DNA from: Sporosarcina gallistercoris
GTDB lineage: Bacteria > Bacillota > Bacilli > Bacillales_A > Planococcaceae
Length of the DNA stretch: 54,430 nt
Direction of reading: 5' to 3'
Assembly: GCF_014836415.1 (NCBI RefSeq)
Contig: NZ_JACSQY010000014.1
Span: 1-54,430 of the forward strand
Shown here piece by piece: positions 11,757 to 18,726 of this stretch. Within the stretch, counting starts at the first letter, position 1; every line of letters begins with the position of its first letter. The notes under the pieces were generated by a model. The model was not told where the DNA came from and searched no databases. It saw nothing but the letters and a program-made list of their open reading frames with translations. Made by a program: the position numbers and the translations under genes.

Positions 11757-14177
11757 TCATCCTACCACTTTTTGGCGAAAAAGTGAGGGTGTACGAACTT
11801 TCACACTCGACCACCTTGGTACAATGTGGTCTATTTTCATCACCAAAACTGTACGGTCATCCGCAGTGGTTTTATATTTACGTTCCATTTCCCCCATAAT
11901 CCGATCTGCCAGTGCATCACACTCCAGCTCTGCATGAACCTCAAGCATGTGCCGTAACGATTTCTCTTGCTGCTCAAGCGGCACATCCCCATTAAACATT
12001 CCGTCCGTCATCATGACAATGATGTCTCCTGACTTCAATTCCTCGTTCTTGGCTTCTACTGTAAAGGATGGTAAAAAACCGAATGGAACCGCTTTGCTGT
12101 CTACACGTAAGAACTCTTCCCCCCGCTTAATGTAGGTACTCATTGAACCTGCTTTCCATGACCACAGTCTTCCGTCCTGTAAATCAACAAGTGCTAAATC
12201 CAGCGTCGCATACATATCATCCAAACCATTTAACGCCATCATATAATGCAGCGTATGCATTGCTGTCTCCGGTCCCATTTTACGATCCAAACATTCTCGC
12301 ATCAACCGAATGACTTTCTGGCTTTCATAATAGGCATTCATGTCTTGCCCCATCCCATCCGATAGCAAAACTGCAGTCAAGCCATCGTGGATCGGGAACA
12401 CTTCATACGCATCTCCAGCGTAAAACGAGCCCCCTCCTGCCGTCGCCATAACACCGTATTGCATGGAAAAACGGACTGCTGAAGTGAAGGTTAACTGCAA
12501 GTGGGCAAATGGCTGCTCTCTCATCAGTGCTTTTTCCACTTGAAACGGTTCTTGGTACATTTCTTCAAGTACCGGGAGGATGAGCCTTTCTGCTACGGTT
12601 GTATCTGTTTCAAAAGTGGAGCGTCTTTCCGGAATGGAACACACGATACGCATGGCGCCTTTTTCCTCCGACAAAATGTCGATTTGGAAGAAGTCAATCC
12701 CTTGAGCTCGCAAATTCTTTCCAAGCTCTTCTTCAGATGGTCGATAAATTGTTACGTCTTCTTTGATCTCATTCATCATATTCTCTAAATGGGTGCTCAT
12801 ATCGCGTAGTTGTAACGCGAGCATTTTCCTTCCATGTTGCAATTGTCCCATCAGCAACCTGTCTGCACCGCGCTCTTCCAATTCTTCGAGCAATCCAGTA
12901 TGACGTACACATTTATAGCGGATTTTCTCTTCCACCCGATGACGGGCCGCTTTTTTCGTAGCAGAGTAAGTCGACTCCCATTCCGATAGTAAATTCGCCA
13001 TGCTGTCATCCTGCGATGCCCAACATTTAGTGTAGCGGAAACAAGACCGGCACGCACTTGGTGTTTCCTGTACCTGTTCCAGTTGACGCGACTCTTGAAC
13101 CGGGAACTGATCGTTCACCATTGTCGACATGAAGGAAGCAAATTGCTGGAAGTCCGTCAGTTGCTCATCCAGCCTGCGCGCTAGCCATTGCTGACGTTTT
13201 TCGGATAAATCCTGCTGCTCCGGTACAAGCACTTCCCGAACAGAAGCGAGCCGTTTCGACGGAATCAGTAGAAATAGAAGTGTTGCCGCACCTATTGTCA
13301 CAAAATGTGTTTCATCAAGCGGCAGCGTCAAATCATATAATAGGAAAAAGACTGATGCAAAAAGGCCTCCTGTCGCGACACCGAGCTTCCCGAACCCTTT
13401 CATAGACCCGGCTGCAAATCCGGTCATGCCGTAAACCGTCATCATGCCCGTGAACGATAGTTCAGCCATCCCCGTTATGGCTGCAATGAGCATGGCGATT
13501 GTCGTCGAAAACAAAACGCCCCCCGTTATGGCTGCAATAAGAATCGCCGTATAGAGTAATAATCCCGGAACTGAAATGTAGCCGATGATCAGATTGTTCA
13601 TTCCCGTTGTAGCCATGGCGGCAACGATACAGGCGGCACCTAGTTGTTCAGCCCGCCATGGCGTATACAGTAATTTATCCACTTGAGGAAATGCGAGAAA
13701 TAGAAACACGGTCATGAGTAATGCGAGGAGAGCCTCAAAACCGATTGCAAGCTGTACATGGAGAGGCGGTTGCCCCGCATACATAATAAGTTGCCAAAAT
13801 ACTTGCGTGAAAATCACAGTTCCCGCAACAGTAAGCGGTACCGATTTCCGCGTGAAAGAATGTCGAATGACCAGGTTGAATAATAGCAGCTGTAAGATGA
13901 ATATAATAGATTGTCCCAAACCGACGAACAAACTTCCGCTGATCCCGCCAATGAAGACCGGCAACATGTATTTCGGATAGCGCATCGCGGCAAGTGCCCA
14001 AACAGGTAAGAAAAACGGTACTGCTGCGTCGAACAACACAGCCTGTGATAAAAAGAACGATCCAATCGTGAATAGAAACGTCGTCAGCAAGTGCACTTTC
14101 CGTTGTAAGATTGACCCTAACATACCTTGAACTTGTTGCCCCAGTGTTCTCTCTGTATTGCTGCTGATCATCTTCAT
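11757..14177 (-). CDS. spoIIE: stage II sporulation protein E, serine phosphatase
   Basis: Dephosphorylates the anti-anti-sigma factor SpoIIAA to activate sigma-F in the forespore, and works with FtsZ in polar septation. The N-terminal third is hydrophobic with about ten membrane segments (residues 30-310). A central Q/E-rich region with CRSCFRYTKCW (about 375-385) follows, then a C-terminal PP2C domain (about 590-795) with GDAYEVFP, LLSDGMGQ and MMTDGMF as metal-binding aspartates. At 806 aa it is complete, slightly shorter than the B. subtilis protein. GGGGGAATGAGAA precedes the ATG. It is followed by tilS. Confidence 0.96.
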   Translation of the reverse strand: MKMISSNTERTLGQQVQGMLGSILQRKVHLLTTFLFTIGSFFLSQAVLFDAAVPFFLPVWALAAMRYPKYMLPVFIGGISGSLFVGLGQSIIFILQLLLFNLVIRHSFTRKSVPLTVAGTVIFTQVFWQLIMYAGQPPLHVQLAIGFEALLALLMTVFLFLAFPQVDKLLYTPWRAEQLGAACIVAAMATTGMNNLIIGYISVPGLLLYTAILIAAITGGVLFSTTIAMLIAAITGMAELSFTGMMTVYGMTGFAAGSMKGFGKLGVATGGLFASVFFLLYDLTLPLDETHFVTIGAATLLFLLIPSKRLASVREVLVPEQQDLSEKRQQWLARRLDEQLTDFQQFASFMSTMVNDQFPVQESRQLEQVQETPSACRSCFRYTKCWASQDDSMANLLSEWESTYSATKKAARHRVEEKIRYKCVRHTGLLEELEERGADRLLMGQLQHGRKMLALQLRDMSTHLENMMNEIKEDVTIYRPSEEELGKNLRAQGIDFFQIDILSEEKGAMRIVCSIPERRSTFETDTTVAERLILPVLEEMYQEPFQVEKALMREQPFAHLQLTFTSAVRFSMQYGVMATAGGGSFYAGDAYEVFPIHDGLTAVLLSDGMGQDMNAYYESQKVIRLMRECLDRKMGPETAMHTLHYMMALNGLDDMYATLDLALVDLQDGRLWSWKAGSMSTYIKRGEEFLRVDSKAVPFGFLPSFTVEAKNEELKSGDIIVMMTDGMFNGDVPLEQQEKSLRHMLEVHAELECDALADRIMGEMERKYKTTADDRTVLVMKIDHIVPRWSSVKVRTPSLFRQKVVG

Positions 14178-14207
14178 TTCTCATTCCCCCTATGACCTAT
14201 TGCCGTT

Positions 14208-14273
14208 AGTATACAGGCTCGTTGTCTAATAATTTGTCTGTTCCTGACACCTGGTCCTAAAAACATTTCGACG
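14208..14273 (-). promoter_or_regulatory. candidate spoIIE promoter with Spo0A box
   Basis: On the minus strand a -10 TATACT (14213-14208) lies about 30 nt before the spoIIE start. No good -35 is found at 17 bp, which fits the known oddly spaced, Spo0A-dependent spoIIE promoter of B. subtilis. A 0A-box-like CGTCGAA (14273-14267, one mismatch to TGTCGAA) lies about 55 nt upstream of the -10. The assignment is an inference from the motif and the known regulation. Confidence 0.4.
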
Positions 14274-14379
14274 GTTTCCGGGGATGTTTTCTTTCCGGGG
14301 AGTCTGCGTATGGATAGTGACGATTTCAGCTCGACCTCGCAAGGTTTATGGGTCGTAATTTCAAATTCACAAGAAAGTG

Positions 14380-14408
14380 TTGACAGGGAAACGAATAATC
14401 TGTATGAT
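14380..14408 (+). promoter_or_regulatory. sigma-A promoter of tRNA-Met
   Basis: TTGACA (14380-14385), a 17-bp spacer and TATGAT (14403-14408) form a near-consensus promoter 39 nt upstream of the tRNA. Confidence 0.85.
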
Positions 14409-14447
14409 GAATAAGGTCGTGAACATCCTGTTGACGAATCATAAGAC

Positions 14448-14520
14448 GGCGGCGTAGCTCAGCTGGCTAGAGCGTACGGTTCATACCCGTGAGGTCGGGG
14501 GTTCGATCCCCTCTGCCGCC
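14448..14520 (+). tRNA. tRNA-Met (CAT), elongator
   Basis: Full cloverleaf: acceptor GGCGGCG / TGCCGCC, D-arm GCTC-AGCTGGCTA-GAGC, anticodon stem TACGG/CCGTG with loop TTCATAC (anticodon CAT), and TTCGATC T-loop. It matches the elongator type, not the initiator. CCA is not encoded, as the gene is followed by A and TATAAA, so the CCA-adding enzyme is needed. The same tRNA lies between spoIIE and yabR in B. subtilis, where a tRNA-Glu accompanies it; here it is alone. Confidence 0.96.
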
Positions 14521-14538
14521 ATATAAAAATGTTTTGGA

Positions 14539-14570
14539 AAGGACTTGTCCCCTTGGACAAGTCCTTTTTT
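14539..14570 (+). terminator. tRNA-Met terminator
   Basis: AGGACTTGTCC-CCTT-GGACAAGTCCT forms a perfect stem with a 4-nt loop followed by T6. Confidence 0.92.
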
Positions 14571-14600
14571 GTGTTTCCACCTTTGTGCACGGCGCGATTG

Positions 14601-14768
14601 ATCATAAACCTGGAGATCTGCTCATAAATCTCGAGATCTGCTCATAAATCTCGAGATCCGCTCATAAATCTCGGAATCCGCTCATAAATCTCGAGATCCG
14701 CTCATAAATCTCGAGATCCGCTCATAAATCTCGGAATCCGCTCATAAATCTCGAGATCCGCTCATAAA
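14601..14768. repeat. tandem array of 20-bp repeats
   Basis: Nine consecutive units with a strict 20-bp period. The consensus is CTCATAAATCTCGAGATCCG. The first unit (14601) is degenerate and the last (14761) keeps only CTCATAAA. Each perfect unit contains the palindrome ATCTCGAGAT; two units (14661, 14721) carry CTCGGAATCC instead, which breaks it. Positions 14641-14700 and 14701-14760 are identical, so the array also has a 60-bp higher-order period, a sign of recent duplication. There is no intervening spacer, so this is not CRISPR. It lies between convergent tRNA-Met and yabR terminators. Similar CTCATAAA-type intergenic repeats are, from memory, scattered in Bacillaceae genomes; their function is unknown. 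Positions 14770-14987 show nothing else. Confidence 0.95.
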
Positions 14769-14987
14769 GAGGATTCCCTCAACCACTCCATATAGTTCTC
14801 GATCCGTACTCATGAATTTCTCAGCCACATCGTGGGATTTTCAACAAGGAGAAACAGTTCAACTACTTCAAGGGAGTCATTTGTAGCGCTTCTCTTGTTT
14901 TTGACGAGACATCATCGCATGTGCCATCCAATCCGCGCAATATTGAATCCTCCAGCAAACCCAGCAGTCCTCACTTTTCACCACAAC

Positions 14988-15026
14988 AAAAAAGCTGAGG
15001 GTACGCAATGCGCATCCTCAGCTTTT
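14988..15026 (-). terminator. yabR intrinsic terminator
   Basis: On the minus strand AAAGCTGAGG (15025-15016) pairs with CCTCAGCTTT (15000-14991) and is followed by T residues. It lies about 70 nt after the yabR stop; the loop may form an inner hairpin. Confidence 0.85.
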
Positions 15027-15095
15027 ATCTATAAGACATTTTTTCCTGCATTGAAACAGCTTAACAGGGTCGTTTCCAACCGTTATAAAGCGTTT

Positions 15096-15521
15096 TTAGC
15101 CTCTGCGTGCTCCGCGTCCTCCGCGTTTCGACTCAGTTGCTCGCTTAAGTGTCGTTAGGTTTTCTTCACTTTCCTTCATGAATTTCGCCATTTTCGTTTC
15201 GAAATTCTCAGGACGCTCAGGAGGACGTCCTCCTCCTTGACGAGGGCGTGACGGTCGCTGCGGACGCTGCGGTCGTTGTTCCGATTCCGGTTTTGCTTTC
15301 CGGATCGACAAACCAATCTTGCCATCAGAACCGACGTTCATGACTTTCACTTCCACCATGTCGCCGACTTTTAAATGGTCATTAATATCTTTGACGTAGT
15401 TGTCTGCCACTTCACTGATGTGGACAAGTCCTGTTACGCCGGTCGGCAATTCAACGAATGCCCCAAAATTTGTAATCCCTGTCACTTTACCCTCTAGCTT
15501 GCTGCCTACTTCAATTGACAT
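15096..15521 (-). CDS. yabR: S1-domain RNA-binding protein (YabR/GSP13-type)
   Basis: A single S1 RNA-binding domain fills residues 1-75 (GKVTGITNFGAFVELP, GLVHISEVAD, VKVMNVGSDGKIGLSIRK). A low-complexity basic tail follows, rich in Arg, Pro, Gln and Gly, with QRPQRPQRPSRPRQGGG and a final ESKRGGRGARRG. Such proteins associate with ribosomes or RNA; the exact job is not known. AAGGAGG lies 11 nt before the ATG. It has its own strong promoter and a structured leader (see the leader entry), and its own terminator, so it is a single-gene transcript downstream of divIC. Confidence 0.92.
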   Translation of the reverse strand: MSIEVGSKLEGKVTGITNFGAFVELPTGVTGLVHISEVADNYVKDINDHLKVGDMVEVKVMNVGSDGKIGLSIRKAKPESEQRPQRPQRPSRPRQGGGRPPERPENFETKMAKFMKESEENLTTLKRATESKRGGRGARRG

Positions 15522-15645
15522 AAAAAAAATGCTCCTCCTTAGTATTTAAGCGGGCTTCCGTTTCAGAAGCCTAGCAACCGTTTTTACGGGTCTTGCCTGC
15601 GCAAGATTCCTACTTTCATTATATCCAACAAAAAAAGAGTGTCAA
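15522..15645 (-). promoter_or_regulatory. yabR promoter and three-hairpin leader
   Basis: On the minus strand TTGACA (15645-15640) and TATAAT (15623-15618) are both consensus, with a 16-bp spacer. The -35 lies inside the 3' arm of the divIC terminator. The roughly 90-nt leader then holds three hairpins in a row: CTTGC/GCAAG (15605-15592), CCGT/ACGG (15591-15577) and GGCTTC/GAAGCC (15571-15553). The ribosome site follows. None has a T tract, so they are not terminators. No known riboswitch motif was recognised. Confidence 0.75.
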
Positions 15646-15660
15646 TAAGACTACTCTTTT
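15628..15660 (-). terminator. divIC intrinsic terminator
   Basis: AAAGAGT-A-GTC-TTATT-GAC-ACTCTTT on the minus strand, a stem with one bulged A, is followed by T7. It overlaps the divIC stop codon and carries the -35 element of the yabR promoter in its descending arm. Confidence 0.85.
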
Positions 15661-16070
15661 CCGTCGTCTTTTTTGTTCAAATCTTTCTTCCCTTCCGGAA
15701 GAGAAAAGATGATTTCGTTCTTGTTCGAAACGAAGTATTCCTTACGTGCCAGCTTTGCAATGTATTCTTCATCATCCAGTTTCAACAACTGCTTTTTCAG
15801 TTGTTCCTGTTCACTAGTCTTTACCGCAAGCTGTTCGATCAATTCCTGTTTTTCTTGTTGTTTTGAGGCCAACATTTTTTTCTGTTGGTGATTGTAGCTC
15901 GCAATGCCTCCGAATGTAACTACAACAATCATTGCAAATATAAGCAGCTTCACTTTAAGCCGCTTCTTTTGCTTGCGTCGCCAGTCCTCTTTTCGTTGCA
16001 TGGAGCGGACATATTCAGTTTCAATTGATGCAACCGATGAGGAAGTGAACTTCCTACCCTTTTGCTCCAT
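15651..16070 (-). CDS. divIC: cell division protein DivIC (FtsB family)
   Basis: Bitopic division protein that partners FtsL and DivIB in the divisome and sporulation septum. A basic cytoplasmic N-terminus (RKQKKRLKVK) leads to one membrane helix (LLIFAMIVVVTFGGIASY, about residues 46-63) and an extracellular coiled coil (about 65-110), then LARKEYFVSNKNEIIFSLP, the conserved C-terminal motif. The start is uncertain: the ATG at 16070 is used; a GTG at 16079 is in frame but sits too close to GAGGGG. A -10 TATACT with TTCAAA at 17 bp near the yabQ 3' end may serve it. Confidence 0.94.
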   Translation of the reverse strand: MEQKGRKFTSSSVASIETEYVRSMQRKEDWRRKQKKRLKVKLLIFAMIVVVTFGGIASYNHQQKKMLASKQQEKQELIEQLAVKTSEQEQLKKQLLKLDDEEYIAKLARKEYFVSNKNEIIFSLPEGKKDLNKKDDGKE

Positions 16071-16126
16071 CTCCTGCACATCCCCTCAATTACAATTTTA
16101 CAGATGTCTTAATTATATAGTATACG

Positions 16127-16594
16127 TTACTTTGGCTTTTTTTTGAAGTGATAACTGAAGAATCTATGATAGATGAATCGAAAGGGCTGGGAGAGCAGCA
16201 AAATAAGTGCATGAATCACGCGGAATACATACCTGATGAACCAGAATATCATCTGAAAAACCAAAAGGACCGGCCGGATGAGCAAAGCAATAATAATTCT
16301 CCCAAGGAGTCTGAAAGGTCTGTGGAATACGGTGGCATACAACAACAATCCCGATAGCTGGGCGAGCGGGTCGTACATCCGCCACGCCCCATCACGAAAA
16401 ACGAACAATACAGCAAATGCGAAGCCTCCCGTAAGTAACCATCCAACTGTTTCAAGCCAGATGGCCCTTCTGCGAATAATGGAAGTCTTCCCTGTATTGG
16501 CAATACCCGTTCCAAGCATATCCATGAATGCACCTGCGATGATTCCTGTCCCCATCATTGCAAGTAAGCTCACAAACTGCGCGGATATGCTCAT
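16127..16594 (-). CDS. yabQ: spore cortex biosynthesis membrane protein YabQ
   Basis: Integral membrane protein made in the mother cell and needed for spore cortex formation in B. subtilis. Hydrophobic segments are seen at about residues 8-30, 48-66, 78-92 and 98-135, and the end is basic (HHF-type, SYHFKKKPK). The protein is 155 aa, somewhat shorter than in B. subtilis. Its ATG overlaps the yabP stop by 4 nt, so the pair is co-translated. Biochemical role unknown. Confidence 0.9.
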   Translation of the reverse strand: MSISAQFVSLLAMMGTGIIAGAFMDMLGTGIANTGKTSIIRRRAIWLETVGWLLTGGFAFAVLFVFRDGAWRMYDPLAQLSGLLLYATVFHRPFRLLGRIIIALLIRPVLLVFQMIFWFIRYVFRVIHALILLLSQPFRFIYHRFFSYHFKKKPK

Positions 16595-16887
16595 CCGAAC
16601 AATTTATGGAGGAAATTACGTGAACCAGTCTCTTCTTCATCGTACTGAAGCGTGGCAACAGAGCCTTCGAGTGTGAGAAGTCCCTTGTCCACATCCAAGT
16701 GAACGATGCGTAATTCTTCTCCTTTAATGGTCAGCATCCCTTGCGATGTACGGACTAAGAACTCTTCCTGATCAAACCGGTCAATCGTTTTAACAGATGT
16801 AAGATCCATTCGTTTACGGTTCCGCATGGTCACGACGTGATCACCGGATGGAATTGTGTAAGCTGGACTTTCAGTTTGAATTTGCAT
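16591..16887 (-). CDS. yabP: sporulation protein YabP
   Basis: Small beta-rich protein (98 aa) of the YabP/YqfC family, expressed in the mother cell and required with YabQ for normal sporulation in B. subtilis. Family-like segments are HVVTMRNRKRMDLTSVKTIDRFDQEEFLVRT split across residues 17-48, with GEELRIVHLDVDKGLLTLEG after them. CAGGGGGACAGACT precedes the ATG. A sigma-E-like promoter directly upstream (16920-16949) fits mother-cell expression of yabP-yabQ. Confidence 0.92.
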   Translation of the reverse strand: MQIQTESPAYTIPSGDHVVTMRNRKRMDLTSVKTIDRFDQEEFLVRTSQGMLTIKGEELRIVHLDVDKGLLTLEGSVATLQYDEEETGSRNFLHKLFG

Positions 16888-16919
16888 AGTCTGTCCCCCT
16901 GTCTGATTTGTACACTGCC

Positions 16920-16949
16920 ATCCTATGCGCGTCCAACAAAAAACATGAC
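16920..16949 (-). promoter_or_regulatory. candidate sigma-E promoter of yabP-yabQ
   Basis: On the minus strand GTCATGTT (16949-16942), a 14-bp spacer and CATAGGAT (16927-16920) resemble the sigma-E pattern (-35 like GTCATATT, -10 CATACAAT). The -35 lies in the 3' arm of the rqcP terminator. The known sigma-E control of yabPQ in B. subtilis supports it. Confidence 0.55.
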
Positions 16950-16969
16950 AGGAAGTTTCCTGTCATGTT
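16933..16969 (-). terminator. rqcP intrinsic terminator
   Basis: AACATGACAGGAA-ACTT-like perfect palindrome: 13-bp arms at 16942-16954 and 16957-16969 with a 2-nt centre, followed on the minus strand by T6. It lies directly after the rqcP stop. Confidence 0.9.
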
Positions 16970-16972
16970 CAA

Positions 16973-17263
16973 TCAGTCTTCGTCATCCAAAAACTCCGGA
17001 TCCACTTTTTCGAGTTTTTCTTCTTTCAAAATCGTATACATCATCGCCGCATCTTCTTTTTTCGTAGATGCCTTCAGTTCGTTCACCTTAACTGTTACGA
17101 TCTTTTGGCCGAAACGGATTGCCAGTTCATTCCCCGGTGCCACGTCTGATGATGCTTTCGCTACTTTCCCGTCAATCGTAATCCGGCCTTGATCCGCCAC
17201 TTGTTTCGCAAGGGTTCTGCGTTTGATCAACCGTGACACTTTTAAAAATTTATCGAGTCTCAT
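16973..17263 (-). CDS. rqcP: RqcP, S4-domain ribosome quality control factor (YabO)
   Basis: Binds 50S subunits carrying peptidyl-tRNA and stimulates RqcH-driven C-terminal alanine tailing of stalled chains (role known for B. subtilis YabO/RqcP). An S4 RNA-binding domain fills residues 1-65: [21 protein letters not shown] opens it, and [16 protein letters not shown] follows. The 96-aa frame begins at the ATG at 17263, where GGAGG lies 8 nt upstream; longer readings have no ribosome site. It overlaps the mazG 3' end by 14 nt and ends in its own terminator. Confidence 0.92.
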   Translation of the reverse strand: MRLDKFLKVSRLIKRRTLAKQVADQGRITIDGKVAKASSDVAPGNELAIRFGQKIVTVKVNELKASTKKEDAAMMYTILKEEKLEKVDPEFLDDED

Positions 17264-18722
17264 CCTGTGTTCCTCCTTCACGTTTTGCTTGTTGCCAAAA
17301 TCCTTCAAGTTCATCCACAGTATAATCGTCAAACGATCCACGACCTGCAGTTACAGAACGCTCAATATAAGAAAACCGGTTCTTGAATTTCTGATTGGCG
17401 TGCTGCATCGCTTCCTCGGGAGACAATTTTAAGAATCGTGCGATGTTCACTAGTGTGAAAAAGACATCCCCCAGCTCATCTGTCCTGGAGGCCTGAGTTC
17501 CATCTGCCACCTCGTCTTTGAATTCTCGCCATTCTTCTTCGAACTTTTCGAAGGCACCTTCAACATCCGGCCAGTCAAACCCTACGCGTGCAGCGGCTTT
17601 CTGGTAGTTGAAGGACGTCAGGAGCGAGGAGCTCGACAATGCTTGTCCGTCCAGCAACGAATCCCTCTTCGGCTTCTCTTCACTCTTAATGTCTTGCCAG
17701 TTTTTTAAGACTTCATCGGCATCTGCCACATCGGTTTCTCCGAAGACATGGGGATGCCTGCGAATCATCTTATCGCCAATCGCCTGCAAAATATCCTCCA
17801 TCGTGAAGTATCCATCATCTTCACCGATTTGAGCATGCAAGAACACTTGCAACAGCACATCGCCTAGTTCTTCAATCAGATCGTTATCATCTTCACGGTC
17901 AATCGCGTCCAACACTTCATGCGCTTCTTCAATCATATACCGTTTCAATGATTCATGTGTCTGCTCACGATCCCACGGACACCCCTCAGGACTCCTCAGT
18001 TTTGCGATAATCTCACGGAATGTCTGCCATTCTTTCAAACGGTCCGTCTGTTCAACAACAGGGGGCACGTAAACCGTCGTTAAATTATCTATACGCGTTT
18101 CCCGATCCAATTCAACGAGCGGCACCGTACGCACTTCTTCAGCAGACGTACCTGCAGCCGTCACAATCGTAACTGGGTGATCGACCGCGTACTTCTCCAG
18201 CAACGTCAACTTCACATCTGACGCAACAAATGCATCATACACTTGACCAATCAGTACGTGCTGTCGCATCTGTATATCATCTTGTCTCAATTCGGTACCA
18301 TCCACGAGTTGGAACCCCTCAATCGGATCAATCCGAAGTGCCGCAAAAATGGGGTCTAGGAAGCTGTTCCCCCCAGCTATTTCGAGTACTGCTTGTCCCT
18401 CTTTCTCTCGCTCAATGAGCAACTGAACCGTACGCTCCGCAACGAGCGGGTGACCAGGGACCGCATAAGTCACAGGTTTCTCTTCCGCCATCTTCAGCAG
18501 CTTTGCAACGATTTCCTCATAGACCGCTTCAAACGCGTCCTTGGATTCATACACACTATCAAAACTCACCATTTGTATACCTTCAGACTTCAATTCATCC
18601 ACAGCTGGATGCTGATCTGTCCGTACAACGAGTGTCTGTGCCTCTTTCAGTTTCCGATAAACCCCAACGGACAGCTGATCCAGTTCCCCTGAACCAAGTC
18701 CTACAATCGTAATTGGATACAT
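17250..18722 (-). CDS. mazG: MazG family pyrophosphohydrolase fused to a tetrapyrrole-methylase-like domain (YabN)
   Basis: Two-domain protein of 490 aa. Residues 1-215 form a TP-methylase-like domain ([17 protein letters not shown] at the N-terminus, [13 protein letters not shown]). Residues 225-480 hold two MazG NTP-pyrophosphohydrolase repeats, with the EExxE...ExxD metal-binding signatures [14 protein letters not shown] and [14 protein letters not shown] and the [16 protein letters not shown] motif. It is likely to hydrolyse non-canonical or excess NTPs; the methylase-like part has no proven substrate. The fusion is normal in Bacillales (YabN). It lies 4 nt after the flippase gene and overlaps rqcP. 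Confidence 0.94.
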   Translation of the reverse strand: MYPITIVGLGSGELDQLSVGVYRKLKEAQTLVVRTDQHPAVDELKSEGIQMVSFDSVYESKDAFEAVYEEIVAKLLKMAEEKPVTYAVPGHPLVAERTVQLLIEREKEGQAVLEIAGGNSFLDPIFAALRIDPIEGFQLVDGTELRQDDIQMRQHVLIGQVYDAFVASDVKLTLLEKYAVDHPVTIVTAAGTSAEEVRTVPLVELDRETRIDNLTTVYVPPVVEQTDRLKEWQTFREIIAKLRSPEGCPWDREQTHESLKRYMIEEAHEVLDAIDREDDNDLIEELGDVLLQVFLHAQIGEDDGYFTMEDILQAIGDKMIRRHPHVFGETDVADADEVLKNWQDIKSEEKPKRDSLLDGQALSSSSLLTSFNYQKAAARVGFDWPDVEGAFEKFEEEWREFKDEVADGTQASRTDELGDVFFTLVNIARFLKLSPEEAMQHANQKFKNRFSYIERSVTAGRGSFDDYTVDELEGFWQQAKREGGTQDETR

Positions 18723-18726
18723 GCCT

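Noticed and set aside
14601..14768. CRISPR array
   Set aside because: The 20-bp units are directly adjacent with no unique spacers, and no cas genes are near.
14832..15158. 108-codon plus-strand frame after the repeat array
   Set aside because: It runs across the yabR terminator into the 3' end of yabR on the other strand, has no ribosome site and has the composition of a chance frame.
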